A DNA stretch of 64,000 nucleotides. Origin: Ruminococcus sp. GTDB taxonomy: Bacteria; Bacillota; Clostridia; Lachnospirales; Lachnospiraceae. The stretch lies in the NCBI GenBank assembly GCA_013911065.1, contig JACERV010000002.1, forward strand, positions 116,978-180,977. The letters run 5' to 3'. A program made the position numbers and the translations under genes. Of the stretch, positions 34,610-43,390 are shown piece by piece (the first letter of the stretch is position 1; every line of letters starts with the position of its first letter). A model generated the notes under the pieces. It had not been told where the DNA came from and searched no databases. It saw nothing but the letters and a program-made list of their open reading frames with translations.

Positions 34610-34726
34610 TCTCCGGCTATGGTGGATTGGTGGATTGCAGCAGCAACAACTTCTTTTCCGCCGCAGTGGAATCCCCCGGAGGGTTTTTATGTAATTGGAA
34701 AAGAACTTTCCTATTACATAAAAAAG
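34610..34726 (+). repeat. Structured repeat element, copy 3
   Basis: It shares with copy 1 TTGC-AGCA-GCAA, a CCGCAGTGGAATCCCCCGG segment and the GAGGGTTTTTAT junction, then a palindrome (34685-34724; arms around TATGTAAT and ATTACATA). The first hairpin of the other copies is missing or diverged. The palindrome's end overlaps the T-tract of the terminator at 34721-34756. Confidence 0.75.
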
Positions 34727-34756
34727 GGCCCCGCAGATTTCTGCAAGAACCCTTTT
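34721..34756 (-). terminator. Terminator of the aldolase-cupin transcript
   Basis: AAAAAGGGTTCT-TGCAGA pairs with TCTGC-GGGGCCCTTTTT (one bulge), followed on the minus strand by TTTTTT. It lies 27 nt after the cupin stop. Confidence 0.85.
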
Positions 34757-34782
34757 TCATATAGTCTAAGTATAGAACTGTT

Positions 34783-35697
34783 TTATAACTCTGTGATAGC
34801 AAATACAACTTTTGCAAGTGTTTTTTCAAAGTTTACCAACTGGTATTTTGTGCCTGCCGGAAGGAAGAAGGTATCTTCCGGTTCCATAACAAAACTTTCC
34901 TGAAGATCTACCAGATTCACTGTTACAGGGCCGTCGATACAATACAGAGCACCATCTCCGGCGTGGCTGTCCGGGTCGGAACAACGGGGACCATACCCGC
35001 CTGCCGGAAGAATCATCTCTCCGAAATGTCCGTAATTATTGCTGGTAATAAAACGCATCAGCATAGGATGTGATGTTCCATGCACGTTGTTAAGCTTTTC
35101 AAAATCACGCACTGCATATACTGCTCCGGTTTTTCTTGCTTCTTCCGGATCTACCGGCCAGCATCCGATATCATCGGTACAGCCTTGTCTGGAAATATCC
35201 TGAATCTTATCCCGCATATTGGGCAGATTGTTGTTATTTGGCCCTTTGTAGAACTTGGTTTCCTCGTCCGTCGGAATTACGGCCGGAGGAATCGCATCAC
35301 TCCATGCCTTAGGGGTAATAAAGTAAAGGATTCTCGCCTTATCTTCCGAGAAGTTATGGCAGCAATGCCATGCACCTTCCGGCATAAAAAGACCTTCCCC
35401 TGTCTCCAGGTATGCAAACTGTCCGTTTCCGCTTCTTTGAACAACCGGGCCATTCAGAATATAATAAGACTCATCTCCCGGGTGAATATCAAGGGGCGCA
35501 AATACACCGCCCGGTCCCAGCTCATAGATACCCAGCATAAAAGTATCTGTTGTAACCATTGTAAATGTATTATCCGATGTCAGCGCATTATCCGGCGGAT
35601 AAAGAGCTGTGGAATAGTCATGCTTGCGGATCAGCATGGGTCTTTTTTCGTCTTTTTTAAATGGAAAGTTCTCTAAAACATCAAATAATTTTGCCAT
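34783..35697 (-). CDS. Bicupin protein of unknown function
   Basis: The 304-residue protein has two cupin domains (about 45-130 and 205-300). The first has IHPGDESYYILNG followed by EGAWHCCHNF; the second has DPDSHAGDGALYCIDG and FFLPAGTKYQLV. Histidine/glutamate-type metal ligands are plausible in each half. Bicupins of this size act as sugar isomerases, epimerases or dioxygenases. It follows the class II aldolase by 12 nt, so a role in the same carbohydrate pathway is likely; the reaction is unknown. Confidence 0.8.
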   Translation of the reverse strand: MAKLFDVLENFPFKKDEKRPMLIRKHDYSTALYPPDNALTSDNTFTMVTTDTFMLGIYELGPGGVFAPLDIHPGDESYYILNGPVVQRSGNGQFAYLETGEGLFMPEGAWHCCHNFSEDKARILYFITPKAWSDAIPPAVIPTDEETKFYKGPNNNNLPNMRDKIQDISRQGCTDDIGCWPVDPEEARKTGAVYAVRDFEKLNNVHGTSHPMLMRFITSNNYGHFGEMILPAGGYGPRCSDPDSHAGDGALYCIDGPVTVNLVDLQESFVMEPEDTFFLPAGTKYQLVNFEKTLAKVVFAITEL

Positions 35698-35709
35698 CTC
35701 TGCTTCCTC

Positions 35710-36591
35710 CTATTTGCCATTTCTGAATGCTTTTAACACATCTTTTGCATAACCCTTCATGAATACATACGCGGCTTCTTGTAATTCGTGATAAGCAATT
35801 TTACCTTCTTTCTCTATTACAAGGTCACTTACATATTTGCTGGCCGCTTTTGCCATATAAGAGTAGAAGTTTACCTTGGAACATCCTGCTGAAATCGCCT
35901 GCTGAACCTGGCTGAATTCCACACCGGAAGCTCCATGCATAACGATACGGCAATCTTTTGGCACTGCTGCACGAATCGCTTTTACGCGGTCAATATCAAG
36001 TACCGGAGGCTCAGCATAGATTCCGTGCATCGTTCCAAAGCATACTGCCAAAGCATCACAGCCTGTCTGCTCCACGAACGCCTTTGCTTCTTCCGGATCG
36101 GTAAAGAATTCGCGGATATCCTCGTTGGTGAGTACACGGCTCTCCGCATCCTCCTCATGCGTGTCCTCCGCTGTGGACTTCATCATACCAAGCTCTGCTT
36201 CCACCGTAATATCTAAGTTATGAGCAATCTCAACAAACGCCTTTAACCTTTTCACATTCTCCTCAAATGGAAGTGCACTGCAGTCATACATAATAGAAGA
36301 AAAACCAGCCCGAATCGCTCTCATTAAGAATGTATAATCCGTTCCATGATCCAAATGTACGCAAACCGGCACTGTAGCTTCTTTCGCATATTTCACCATC
36401 TCAGGCCCGATCCGCTCAATGGGAATCAATGGATCATGTACCTCAGCATGGTCAATGATAACTGGTGTGTTAAGCTCTTCTGCGGCACCTATTACCGCAC
36501 GCAGAGTCTCAATATTTGGTGTGTTGATACATGGAATTGCATATTGTTCCTTTTCTGCAATTTCCAAGATCTGTTTCATGTTCACTAACAT
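35710..36591 (-). CDS. Class II (zinc) ketose-bisphosphate-type aldolase
   Basis: GGAGGAAAAGAAG precedes the ATG at 36591, giving 293 residues; the longer frame to 36660 lacks a ribosome site. The TIM-barrel has HLDHGTD (Asp81/His82), AELGMM, a zinc-ligand His in FGTMHGIY and another in VMHGASG, as in FbaA/GatY/KbaY and IolJ. Such enzymes cleave ketose (bis)phosphates to a triose phosphate and an aldehyde. The sequence between the motifs is not close to FbaA in my judgement. Linked DhaKL suggests that one product is dihydroxyacetone or another short ketose (inference). Confidence 0.85.
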   Translation of the reverse strand: MLVNMKQILEIAEKEQYAIPCINTPNIETLRAVIGAAEELNTPVIIDHAEVHDPLIPIERIGPEMVKYAKEATVPVCVHLDHGTDYTFLMRAIRAGFSSIMYDCSALPFEENVKRLKAFVEIAHNLDITVEAELGMMKSTAEDTHEEDAESRVLTNEDIREFFTDPEEAKAFVEQTGCDALAVCFGTMHGIYAEPPVLDIDRVKAIRAAVPKDCRIVMHGASGVEFSQVQQAISAGCSKVNFYSYMAKAASKYVSDLVIEKEGKIAYHELQEAAYVFMKGYAKDVLKAFRNGK

Positions 36592-36722
36592 CTTCTTTTC
36601 CTCCTTTATACAAGGCGCATCTGGGGTTCTAAACGCCGGTCTTCTTGATATATTTATCATATCTGCTTTTCACAACAGCGTCTACCGCCCATAATTCCTG
36701 ATTTTGCACCCTATATTTTTTA

Positions 36723-38687
36723 TTAGGATAAGATAAGGATGTTTTGAAGCATTTCTTTTTCACTCCCTGATTCTTTCACCTTTTTTATCTGCTCAGCATC
36801 CTCGATAATATCATACAGATACTTAAAGAGCATCTGAATCTTATCAGAATCTTTAAAATTATTTGCTATTAAAAATACTAAGGACACCTTCTCCTTCGTC
36901 TGCCATGTTATCCGGTGTTTCAGTTTTGCCACTGCAATTCCGCTCTTTATGATATGGTCTCCATAATGATGGGGTATGGCAATCTCCTTGCCGATTGAAG
37001 TCGCACAGAAATTCTCACGTGCAAGTACCTGGTCACAAAACCCTTCCTCCACATATCCCTTTTCCATCATTACCTGACTCATTTTCATAATAGCATCTTC
37101 TTTTGTTCTCGTATTCAACTCATAAATCATCAGTTCTTCTTTAAAAATTTCAGATACAAGCTGCTGAATCATGCGTCCCTTTTTCTGCTCTTCTAATTTC
37201 TCAAGCTGCTCTTTGATGCGCTCAATATCATTTTCATAAATATGTTTGGTCACCTCTATAACAGTTTTCTGTTCCTCTTTCATAGGAATCGTGGAAATAA
37301 TCACCATATCCTCCTCATGCGCAATTTTATAATCGCTGAAAAAGACACATTCTGTAATATGGACCTGGGGAATCTTTTTTTCTATTTTACGTTTTTGATA
37401 TAATGCCGTATGCTTATCCGTTGCGTGCAGAAATACTGTCTGGGTCTTATTTTTTACGTCACTCATAAAGTTATGAATCAGCAGAGCCACCCATGCCACA
37501 TCATCCTGCCTGAGCATAGTGTTAACTCTCTCCTCTACAATAAACAAATTTGCCATGCAGGCAGCATACAATCCCGACAACTGCTTCTGGATATCACGGT
37601 GCAGTTCGTTCCATGCCAAAATCTGATATTCCTCTCTGACCTTTACCTGATGAAAGAATACCCCAAGCTCACTTACCAGTTCTTCATCCTCACTTAACCC
37701 CTTCATTTCCAAAACCTGTTCTAATGAGCGCAGATAGTCCACTGCTATCTTCCGGTAGTCATAGCTGCTCTCAGTAGTAAAGTTTTCGCATGTATGGTTT
37801 GCAAACAGGCACGCTGCCAGATAAAGGCATTCTGAGTGCAGAGATTTATCCATTTTCGGTACAAGCTTATTCACAATATCTTCACTTGTTTCCAAAAAAC
37901 GTACATTAATTTCCGGTAGTTCTTCATTCCTGCCCGTTTTCAATATTATATTAAGGCCTGATATACGCTGCTGTACAATGGCCAGATATTCTATCAGACG
38001 GCAGAATGAAATATCTACGAGGGTGATACCCAGAGACTTTTCCGCTTCACATAACAACTTCTGAATTTTAAGAAGGTTTGCCTCGGAATAGGTTCCCAAG
38101 AGATAAGTATACGCCTTTCTGCTGACGCGCTTATCAAACCCGTCAGCCACCTCTAAAATGGTGTCCGGATTCCAGTTCCAGTATTTAGAGTTATTATGCT
38201 CAATAATCGCCTGGCGGATATTAAACTCCTCTCCCACCAGCACAACCCCTTGATTACGCACTTTCTTAATATCCACATTCAGAGGTGCCAGTTGTTCTTT
38301 AATCTGTTCCAAATCCTTTTGAATGGTATTACGGCTCACAGCCAGCTCTTCCGAAAATAACTGAATGGTATAATTAGCTTTAAAATCAAACAGAGTCTCC
38401 AGAATGTACCCCTTTCTAAATATAAACGAATCCTTATGTCTGCTTGTTTCCTCATCTAGTTTCTGAAGAGCCTTTATGCGTTCCCCCTCTGAGGCAGTCA
38501 GACAGAACCCTTTCTTTGGAGTGCTCTGTAAACTAATATCAAACTTTTTAAGTTCCTCCCGGATCCAATTTAGATTATGCTTAATGCTGCTCACCGATAT
38601 TCCGGTCATATCAGACAGAGAAGCTGTTGTCACATAACCGTCGGTTTCAAGCAGGCACCGTATTACCTTTTCACTAATTGCGTCCAT
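36723..38687 (-). CDS. PRD-containing transcriptional antiactivator/activator with EIIB and EIIA domains (LicR/MtlR type)
   Basis: GGAGGAAGGGAAC precedes the ATG at 38687, giving 654 residues. Order: two N-terminal HTH segments (DGYVTTASLSDMTGISVSSIKHNL; ELAVSRNTIQKDL), two PTS regulation domains (about 180-400), an EIIB-like domain (about 400-490) and a C-terminal EIIA-fructose domain with His in EIAIPHHYG. Phosphorylation at the PRD and EIIA histidines links activity to PTS flux. It lies upstream of the aldolase gene and is the likely activator of the PTS-aldolase-Dha genes (inference). Confidence 0.9.
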   Translation of the reverse strand: MDAISEKVIRCLLETDGYVTTASLSDMTGISVSSIKHNLNWIREELKKFDISLQSTPKKGFCLTASEGERIKALQKLDEETSRHKDSFIFRKGYILETLFDFKANYTIQLFSEELAVSRNTIQKDLEQIKEQLAPLNVDIKKVRNQGVVLVGEEFNIRQAIIEHNNSKYWNWNPDTILEVADGFDKRVSRKAYTYLLGTYSEANLLKIQKLLCEAEKSLGITLVDISFCRLIEYLAIVQQRISGLNIILKTGRNEELPEINVRFLETSEDIVNKLVPKMDKSLHSECLYLAACLFANHTCENFTTESSYDYRKIAVDYLRSLEQVLEMKGLSEDEELVSELGVFFHQVKVREEYQILAWNELHRDIQKQLSGLYAACMANLFIVEERVNTMLRQDDVAWVALLIHNFMSDVKNKTQTVFLHATDKHTALYQKRKIEKKIPQVHITECVFFSDYKIAHEEDMVIISTIPMKEEQKTVIEVTKHIYENDIERIKEQLEKLEEQKKGRMIQQLVSEIFKEELMIYELNTRTKEDAIMKMSQVMMEKGYVEEGFCDQVLARENFCATSIGKEIAIPHHYGDHIIKSGIAVAKLKHRITWQTKEKVSLVFLIANNFKDSDKIQMLFKYLYDIIEDAEQIKKVKESGSEKEMLQNILILS

Positions 38688-38881
38688 GTTCCCTTCCTCC
38701 TTTTCCCGGTCTGTATACACTGTTACATACTTTGATGCCAATTTGTAACCATTATAACCATTTATTTTCAGTTTGCATATAAAAAGAGCAGCCAAATATA
38801 GAAAGTACTATAATTGACTGCCCTTTATTCTGAATTTAAACCTGTTTATGAATTCATTCCGCGGATGTTCATTTTTAAGCG

Positions 38882-39877
38882 TTATTTACTATCCTCCACA
38901 TAAAATACATAGTCCGGTGCTTCTATTTTCCCCCCATTTCCAAACTCTATAATCATCTGCAGAAGCTCCTGTGTATCCATGTAGTAATGGCTGTCCCCGT
39001 CAATCCAGCCTGTCTGCATCACACTGATACCACACTCTTGCAGCCTGTCACATTCCACTTTAATTTCTGCATCTGGAAATACATCTTTGATGTGATGAAG
39101 CCCCGGGCCATACTTTTCAAGGAAATCCCAGTAAATGTTAGGTCCTTTCACCGGCTGTATGAGTTCCATTTCCATATCTCCAATCCATTTTACCGCACAA
39201 ATAAAATCAAAGTCTTCTGTGACTTCCTTGCCATGCACCTTAAAGCCTCTCAACCTTTCCGGTGTAAAATGTCTCACATCCCAGCCGTCAATTCCCATGT
39301 AATAGGCATAATTTTTCATATATTTCTCTACATCATCCACCACAATTGCAATCTGTTTCACATTCTGCCTGTGAGCTACCGGCCTTTTGGCTCCCTTTTC
39401 AGGATAGACCTCTTCTGCCTCACCAATTTTTCCGCCATTTCCAAGCTCCAGAGTAAGTCCAAGCTGCTCCCTGGAATCCACATAATAATGGACATCATTA
39501 TCAATCCACCCCGTCTGGATTACCTCGAGACCCTTGGACTCAAGTCCCCGGACATATTCTGCCAGCTCTTCATCATCCTGAATCACAAGTTTAAAGTGGT
39601 GCAGCCCGCTTCCATACTTCTCCAAATGCTCCCAATAAATATTAGGGCCTTTTATGGGCTGAATCAGCTCATATTCCACATCACCTTCCCAGGTAACCGC
39701 ACAAATAAAATCAAAGTCCTCTGTAAGATGTTCACCGCGTACATAGAAATCCCTCACCGACTCCGGTGTAAAGTGGCGGATATCCCATGGTCCTATTCCG
39801 AACTTCTCCCAATAATTCTTCATTGCTGTATCCAGATCATCTACCAGGATACAAATCTGTTTGATTGCGCCTTTCAT
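38882..39877 (-). CDS. Tandem VOC (glyoxalase/bleomycin-resistance superfamily) protein
   Basis: The 331-residue protein is an internal duplication. The halves (about 1-155 and 170-325) both contain a GPW/GWD-RHFTPE segment, [30 protein letters not shown] and TGWID-D-HYY-D. The repeated E-I-Q-P and GLHH elements supply the usual VOC metal ligands in each half. The segments resemble methylmalonyl-CoA epimerase-like or 4-hydroxyphenylpyruvate dioxygenase-like VOC proteins, but no specific reaction can be named. It overlaps the upstream dehydrogenase by 4 nt (ATGA), so they act together. Confidence 0.85.
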   Translation of the reverse strand: MKGAIKQICILVDDLDTAMKNYWEKFGIGPWDIRHFTPESVRDFYVRGEHLTEDFDFICAVTWEGDVEYELIQPIKGPNIYWEHLEKYGSGLHHFKLVIQDDEELAEYVRGLESKGLEVIQTGWIDNDVHYYVDSREQLGLTLELGNGGKIGEAEEVYPEKGAKRPVAHRQNVKQIAIVVDDVEKYMKNYAYYMGIDGWDVRHFTPERLRGFKVHGKEVTEDFDFICAVKWIGDMEMELIQPVKGPNIYWDFLEKYGPGLHHIKDVFPDAEIKVECDRLQECGISVMQTGWIDGDSHYYMDTQELLQMIIEFGNGGKIEAPDYVFYVEDSK

Positions 39878-40878
39878 GACTGCTTTTCTCCTTCCATATC
39901 CGCCTTATAAAAAATACCCCAGCCTTTTCTAATCTTTTCAATTAGCTCTGCTATCTTTCTGGTCTCCTCCCATGTAAAATAAGGACACTGTGTCTCTCCC
40001 TTTCTAATAGATTCCTGTACTGCCCGGATTTCAAACTGAAATCCAGATGCAGGATAAGTCTCCATGTATTCCACTTTTGTACCATCATTCATGATTATCG
40101 TTGCCGTTGTTGGATGCCAAAATTCAGGTCCGATGATAATTCTTCCATTTTCACCTACAATTTCTACTTCGGGTGTACCCACCTGATTGAATGCACCTCC
40201 CACAAAAGCTGCTTTTCCATCCTCATATTCCAGGAGCATATGGAAACTTTCGTCCACCTCACCATTGGATTTCATCGTTGAATACGCATTTGAAGGACCC
40301 TCAGGAAACACCATATAGGCCATAGCCAGAGAATAAATTCCCACATCTCTGAGCGCTCCCGCCGCATGCTGTATGCCGCCCTTCCACGGCTGCCAGTCCT
40401 CCATATCCGGCTTGATATTAAAGGCCGCATGCACAGACAAGGGTTTTCCTATTCGGCCTTTTTCAATCCAGCTTCTTGCTTCCATTACTGCCGGGAAACA
40501 TCTCGTCCACATTCCCTCCATCAGGAATACATGCTTTTCTTCCGCCTTTTTTAGAACTGCATCTAACTGGAACTGATTATCAACCATAGGTTTCTCACTT
40601 AACACCGGGATTCCCCGGTCAAGTGCAGACATGATATAGGAGTAATGGACATCATTCGGAACTGCAATATATACCACAGTTATGTCCTCCTGCTCAAGCA
40701 TTTCCTGAAAATCTGTGTAAGTCTCATCACATCCATATTTCGCTGCAAATGCCCTGCCGCTCGCAACACTTCTTGAAACAACTGCTGCAAGCACAGCATC
40801 ATCTACTTCCTGCATCCCTTTTGCAAATTCATTGGCAATGAACCCTGTACCAACAATCGCCCACTTTACTTGTTCCAT
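39874..40878 (-). CDS. Gfo/Idh/MocA-family oxidoreductase
   Basis: The 334-residue protein has an NAD(P)-binding fold ([17 protein letters not shown]), the family Lys-Pro in LSEKPMVDN, and a C-terminal substrate domain with [13 protein letters not shown]. It is similar to trans-dihydrodiol/sugar dehydrogenases. It is the first gene of a two-gene operon with the duplicated VOC protein. A hairpin repeat (40916-40942) lies in its leader region. Confidence 0.88.
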   Translation of the reverse strand: MEQVKWAIVGTGFIANEFAKGMQEVDDAVLAAVVSRSVASGRAFAAKYGCDETYTDFQEMLEQEDITVVYIAVPNDVHYSYIMSALDRGIPVLSEKPMVDNQFQLDAVLKKAEEKHVFLMEGMWTRCFPAVMEARSWIEKGRIGKPLSVHAAFNIKPDMEDWQPWKGGIQHAAGALRDVGIYSLAMAYMVFPEGPSNAYSTMKSNGEVDESFHMLLEYEDGKAAFVGGAFNQVGTPEVEIVGENGRIIIGPEFWHPTTATIIMNDGTKVEYMETYPASGFQFEIRAVQESIRKGETQCPYFTWEETRKIAELIEKIRKGWGIFYKADMEGEKQS

Positions 40879-40915
40879 ATCTGCCTCCTGTCCGGGTAAT
40901 TAAATTTACGCATAT

Positions 40916-40942
40916 CTTATTGAACGTTAGTAGTTTAATAAG
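40916..40942. repeat. CTTCTTGAAC hairpin repeat, copy B
   Basis: Arms CTTATTGAAC and GTTTAATAAG enclose the loop GTTAGTA. The sequence matches copy A at 22-23 of 27 positions and keeps the stem through a G-T pair. Confidence 0.65.
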
Positions 40943-41147
40943 TGTACATTGTTTATATAACTATTATGTGTATTTTTTACTATACTTGTCAACTATATTC
41001 CCCTATTTTTATATCTGCCATTAATAAGCATTATAAAAATGCTCTCAATCTTGATACATTTCCTTCATTATAGTAAAATTTCATATATATTATAGGACAA
41101 ATTATTTTTGAAATGGTGGTTGTTTGAATTAAGGAGGATTCTGATTT

Positions 41148-41347
41148 TTGAAAGCACTGCAGAACGGGAATGTACAATGGAATTTAAAGAATGAAACACA
41201 CAGAATAAATGTGAATTATCTTTAGACAAAAACGATGAACTTCAAATCAAAACTTCTTGTGAAAACAGGGAGATTTCCCTGTCGGTCAAAGGTAAAAATG
41301 CAACAGGAAGCCTTACTGCCCAAAACCTGGAACAACTTGTATATTGA
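41148..41347 (+). pseudogene. Possible frameshifted small gene remnant
   Basis: AAGGAGGATTCTGATTT precedes a UUG at 41148 that opens a 25-codon frame ending at TAG 41223. A shift of frame at about 41222 continues as DKNDELQIKTSCENREISL up to a stop at 41345. The composition of the joined product (NGNVQWNL..., then hydrophilic strands) looks protein-like, and the ribosome site is strong. No family is recognised. It could also be chance. Confidence 0.35.
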
Positions 41348-41440
41348 TTGCATTAACAGGCTTCCCATTACTTTGCTGCTTAATCTTATTCAGCATATTA
41401 CGTCATTATAACGTTTTGCATGAATGGAAACAAGATAAAG

Positions 41441-42346
41441 TTACTTTACACACACTTTTCTAACAATAAATTGATGCGCTTTTTTTGCATAATTAAGAGG
41501 GTTGGCTTTAGCCGGGTCTTGCTCCGCTTCAACAACCAGCCACCCATTATAATTATGCTTCTCCAGCATTGCTAAGATATAGTCAAAAGAAATATCGCCA
41601 TCACCTGGCACAGTAAAGACTCCAGTTTTAACTGCATCTAAAAATGATAACCTTCTGTTGATTGCTTCCTGGCGTTTTACTGATCTTACATCTTTTAAGT
41701 GCACATGAGCAATACGGTCAATATATTTATCAATTAGAGCATCGACAGCTTCTTGAGTCCCTTCTGAAAAGTAAATATGCCCTGAATCAAACAGCAGATA
41801 TACATTTTCATTAGTTCCCGACATAAAACGGTTAATCTCTTCCGGCGTCTGAACCCCAGTCCCCATATGGTGGTGAAAACTGCATTTGATCCCTTTCGCA
41901 GCTGCAATGTCGCCCAGCTTGTTCATACCAACAAACAATTTTTCCCACTGCTCATTCGAATAAACTGGCTTCTGGTTATCAAACATTGGAATCGCCTGCC
42001 CTTGGATACTCGCCCCCTGTTCAGAGCAGCCAATAACCCTCGCCCCAAGCTGATAGAGAAAATCCAGTTGTTTTTTAAATCTGGCAATTGTCTCTTTTTC
42101 TTGGCCAACTGTAAAAAAAGTTGAAAACCAGCAATTGCAGACCTGCATTCCTCTTAAATCAAGCGCTGCTTTTAGTTCCACAGGATCCTTGGGATATTTA
42201 TTACCAATCTCAGTACCTGTGAAGCCAGCAAGAGCCATTTCACTGATGCACTGCTCAAAGGTATTTTCTGCACCAAGTTCCGGCAAATCATCATTAGTCC
42301 ATCCAATTGGTGCAATTCCTAATTTGATATTGTTTGGGTTTAACAT
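41441..42346 (-). CDS. iolE: IolE-like inosose dehydratase
   Basis: The 301-residue TIM-barrel protein has the IolE opening GIAPIGWTNDDLPELGAENT, which is close to that of the bacillary enzyme, and later metal-site segments (HHHMGTGVQ, LLFDSGHIYF, HVHLKDVR, VVEAEQDP). IolE dehydrates scyllo-inosose to a diketone in inositol catabolism. It follows an IolG-like dehydrogenase. Other iol genes (iolB, iolC, iolD, iolJ) are not present, so the actual substrate may be an inositol derivative. Confidence 0.87.
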   Translation of the reverse strand: MLNPNNIKLGIAPIGWTNDDLPELGAENTFEQCISEMALAGFTGTEIGNKYPKDPVELKAALDLRGMQVCNCWFSTFFTVGQEKETIARFKKQLDFLYQLGARVIGCSEQGASIQGQAIPMFDNQKPVYSNEQWEKLFVGMNKLGDIAAAKGIKCSFHHHMGTGVQTPEEINRFMSGTNENVYLLFDSGHIYFSEGTQEAVDALIDKYIDRIAHVHLKDVRSVKRQEAINRRLSFLDAVKTGVFTVPGDGDISFDYILAMLEKHNYNGWLVVEAEQDPAKANPLNYAKKAHQFIVRKVCVK

Positions 42347-42363
42347 AGTTTTTCTCCCTGCTT

Positions 42364-43368
42364 CTATTTATATAATTCCGGTTTATCCATCATCACAACC
42401 GGCAGAAATTCGTTTTTACCACGTGAACGGTTTAGCACATCCGCAACAACACAGGCTGCATAACCATCCCAGGAGGAAGGGCCGGCCACCCTGCCTGCCA
42501 AAGCATTTTTAACCCATTCTGCTAACTCAATATCATACGCCTCAATGAAGCGATCCGCCCAATCTGTCAATAGCCCCACTGAACAACGAGCATTAGACCG
42601 CATAATAACCGATGTAGGATCAGGTAAATTAATTGTCCCTTTTTCGCAGACTACCTGACATTGAATGTCGTAGCCATAGGCATCCGCTACTTGTAATTCA
42701 ATGTCAATGCGGGAGCCATTTTCACCCTCCAGCAATACAATTTGCGGATTGTCATATCCTTTGGCGGAGCAGGCAGACTGCCGGACTTTTAAGACTTGTG
42801 CCTGCTTATATTCCTCCCCCAATAACCATCGACAGATGTCAAGCTCATGAATAGCCACATTTGTAATCCCCATTTCACTTGTAAAGCCCTTACCCTGTGA
42901 AACATTGCGATGGCAGGCATGAATCATCAGGGGTGCCCCCAGCTCGCCGGAATTGATGATTCGCTTCATCTCTGCATAACCCGGATCATAGCGGCGCATA
43001 AAGCCGACTTGAACTAGTTTTCTTTGCTGAAGGACTTCTTTCGCAATTATTTTTTCACAGTCATCAGCAGTCTGAGCCAGAGGTTTTTCACAAAATACCT
43101 GCTTACCCATTCTGACCGCTGCCAGTACATAGGACGCATGCGTAGCATCTACGGAAGTAATGACAATTGCCTCTACTTCAGGAGCACTAATTAACTCTTC
43201 GCCGGTTTTATATACCGTTTTAATACCATACAATTGAGCCGTTTCTTCAGCTGTTTCAATAAAGTAATCAGAGCAGGCAACAACTTCTGCGGCAGGAATC
43301 AAATGAGTCAGCCTACGAATATGCTCTTTCCCAATAGCTCCACAACCAATAACACCTATTTTTAACAT
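42364..43368 (-). CDS. iolG: IolG-like inositol 2-dehydrogenase
   Basis: The 334-residue Gfo/Idh protein has NAD motif GCGAIG (8-13), the catalytic CEKPLAQ, VGFMRRYDPGY and NVAIHELDICRWLLGEE, the last two strongly typical of inositol 2-dehydrogenases. It would oxidise a cyclitol to the keto form used by the IolE-like dehydratase 17 nt downstream. It is part of the TctCBA/FAD operon. Confidence 0.87.
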   Translation of the reverse strand: MLKIGVIGCGAIGKEHIRRLTHLIPAAEVVACSDYFIETAEETAQLYGIKTVYKTGEELISAPEVEAIVITSVDATHASYVLAAVRMGKQVFCEKPLAQTADDCEKIIAKEVLQQRKLVQVGFMRRYDPGYAEMKRIINSGELGAPLMIHACHRNVSQGKGFTSEMGITNVAIHELDICRWLLGEEYKQAQVLKVRQSACSAKGYDNPQIVLLEGENGSRIDIELQVADAYGYDIQCQVVCEKGTINLPDPTSVIMRSNARCSVGLLTDWADRFIEAYDIELAEWVKNALAGRVAGPSSWDGYAACVVADVLNRSRGKNEFLPVVMMDKPELYK

Positions 43369-43390
43369 GAATCTTCTCCTTTTTTCAACG

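Larger units (their letters stand above)
34312..34782. other. Intergenic region between EIIA and the cupin gene
   Basis: It contains the cupin-gene terminator (34721-34756), repeat copy 3 (34610-34726), and an AT-rich stretch (about 34430-34600) with an imperfect palindrome of TTTATGTATTTTATA type near 34563-34593 that probably includes the EIIA promoter or operator. Confidence 0.5.
40879..41440. other. Intergenic region with hairpin repeat and gene remnant
   Basis: It contains copy B of the TTGAAC hairpin (40916-40942), an AT-rich promoter area for the dehydrogenase/VOC operon and a frameshifted plus-strand frame (41148-41347). The strip 41348-41440 shows nothing clear. Confidence 0.5.

Noticed and set aside
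35080..35676. 198-codon plus-strand open frame
   Set aside because: Antisense to the bicupin gene; Cys/Ile/Arg-rich composition, no ribosome site. Shadow frame.
38987..39910. 307-codon plus-strand open frame
   Set aside because: Fully antisense to the duplicated VOC gene and mirrors its internal repeat; no ribosome site.
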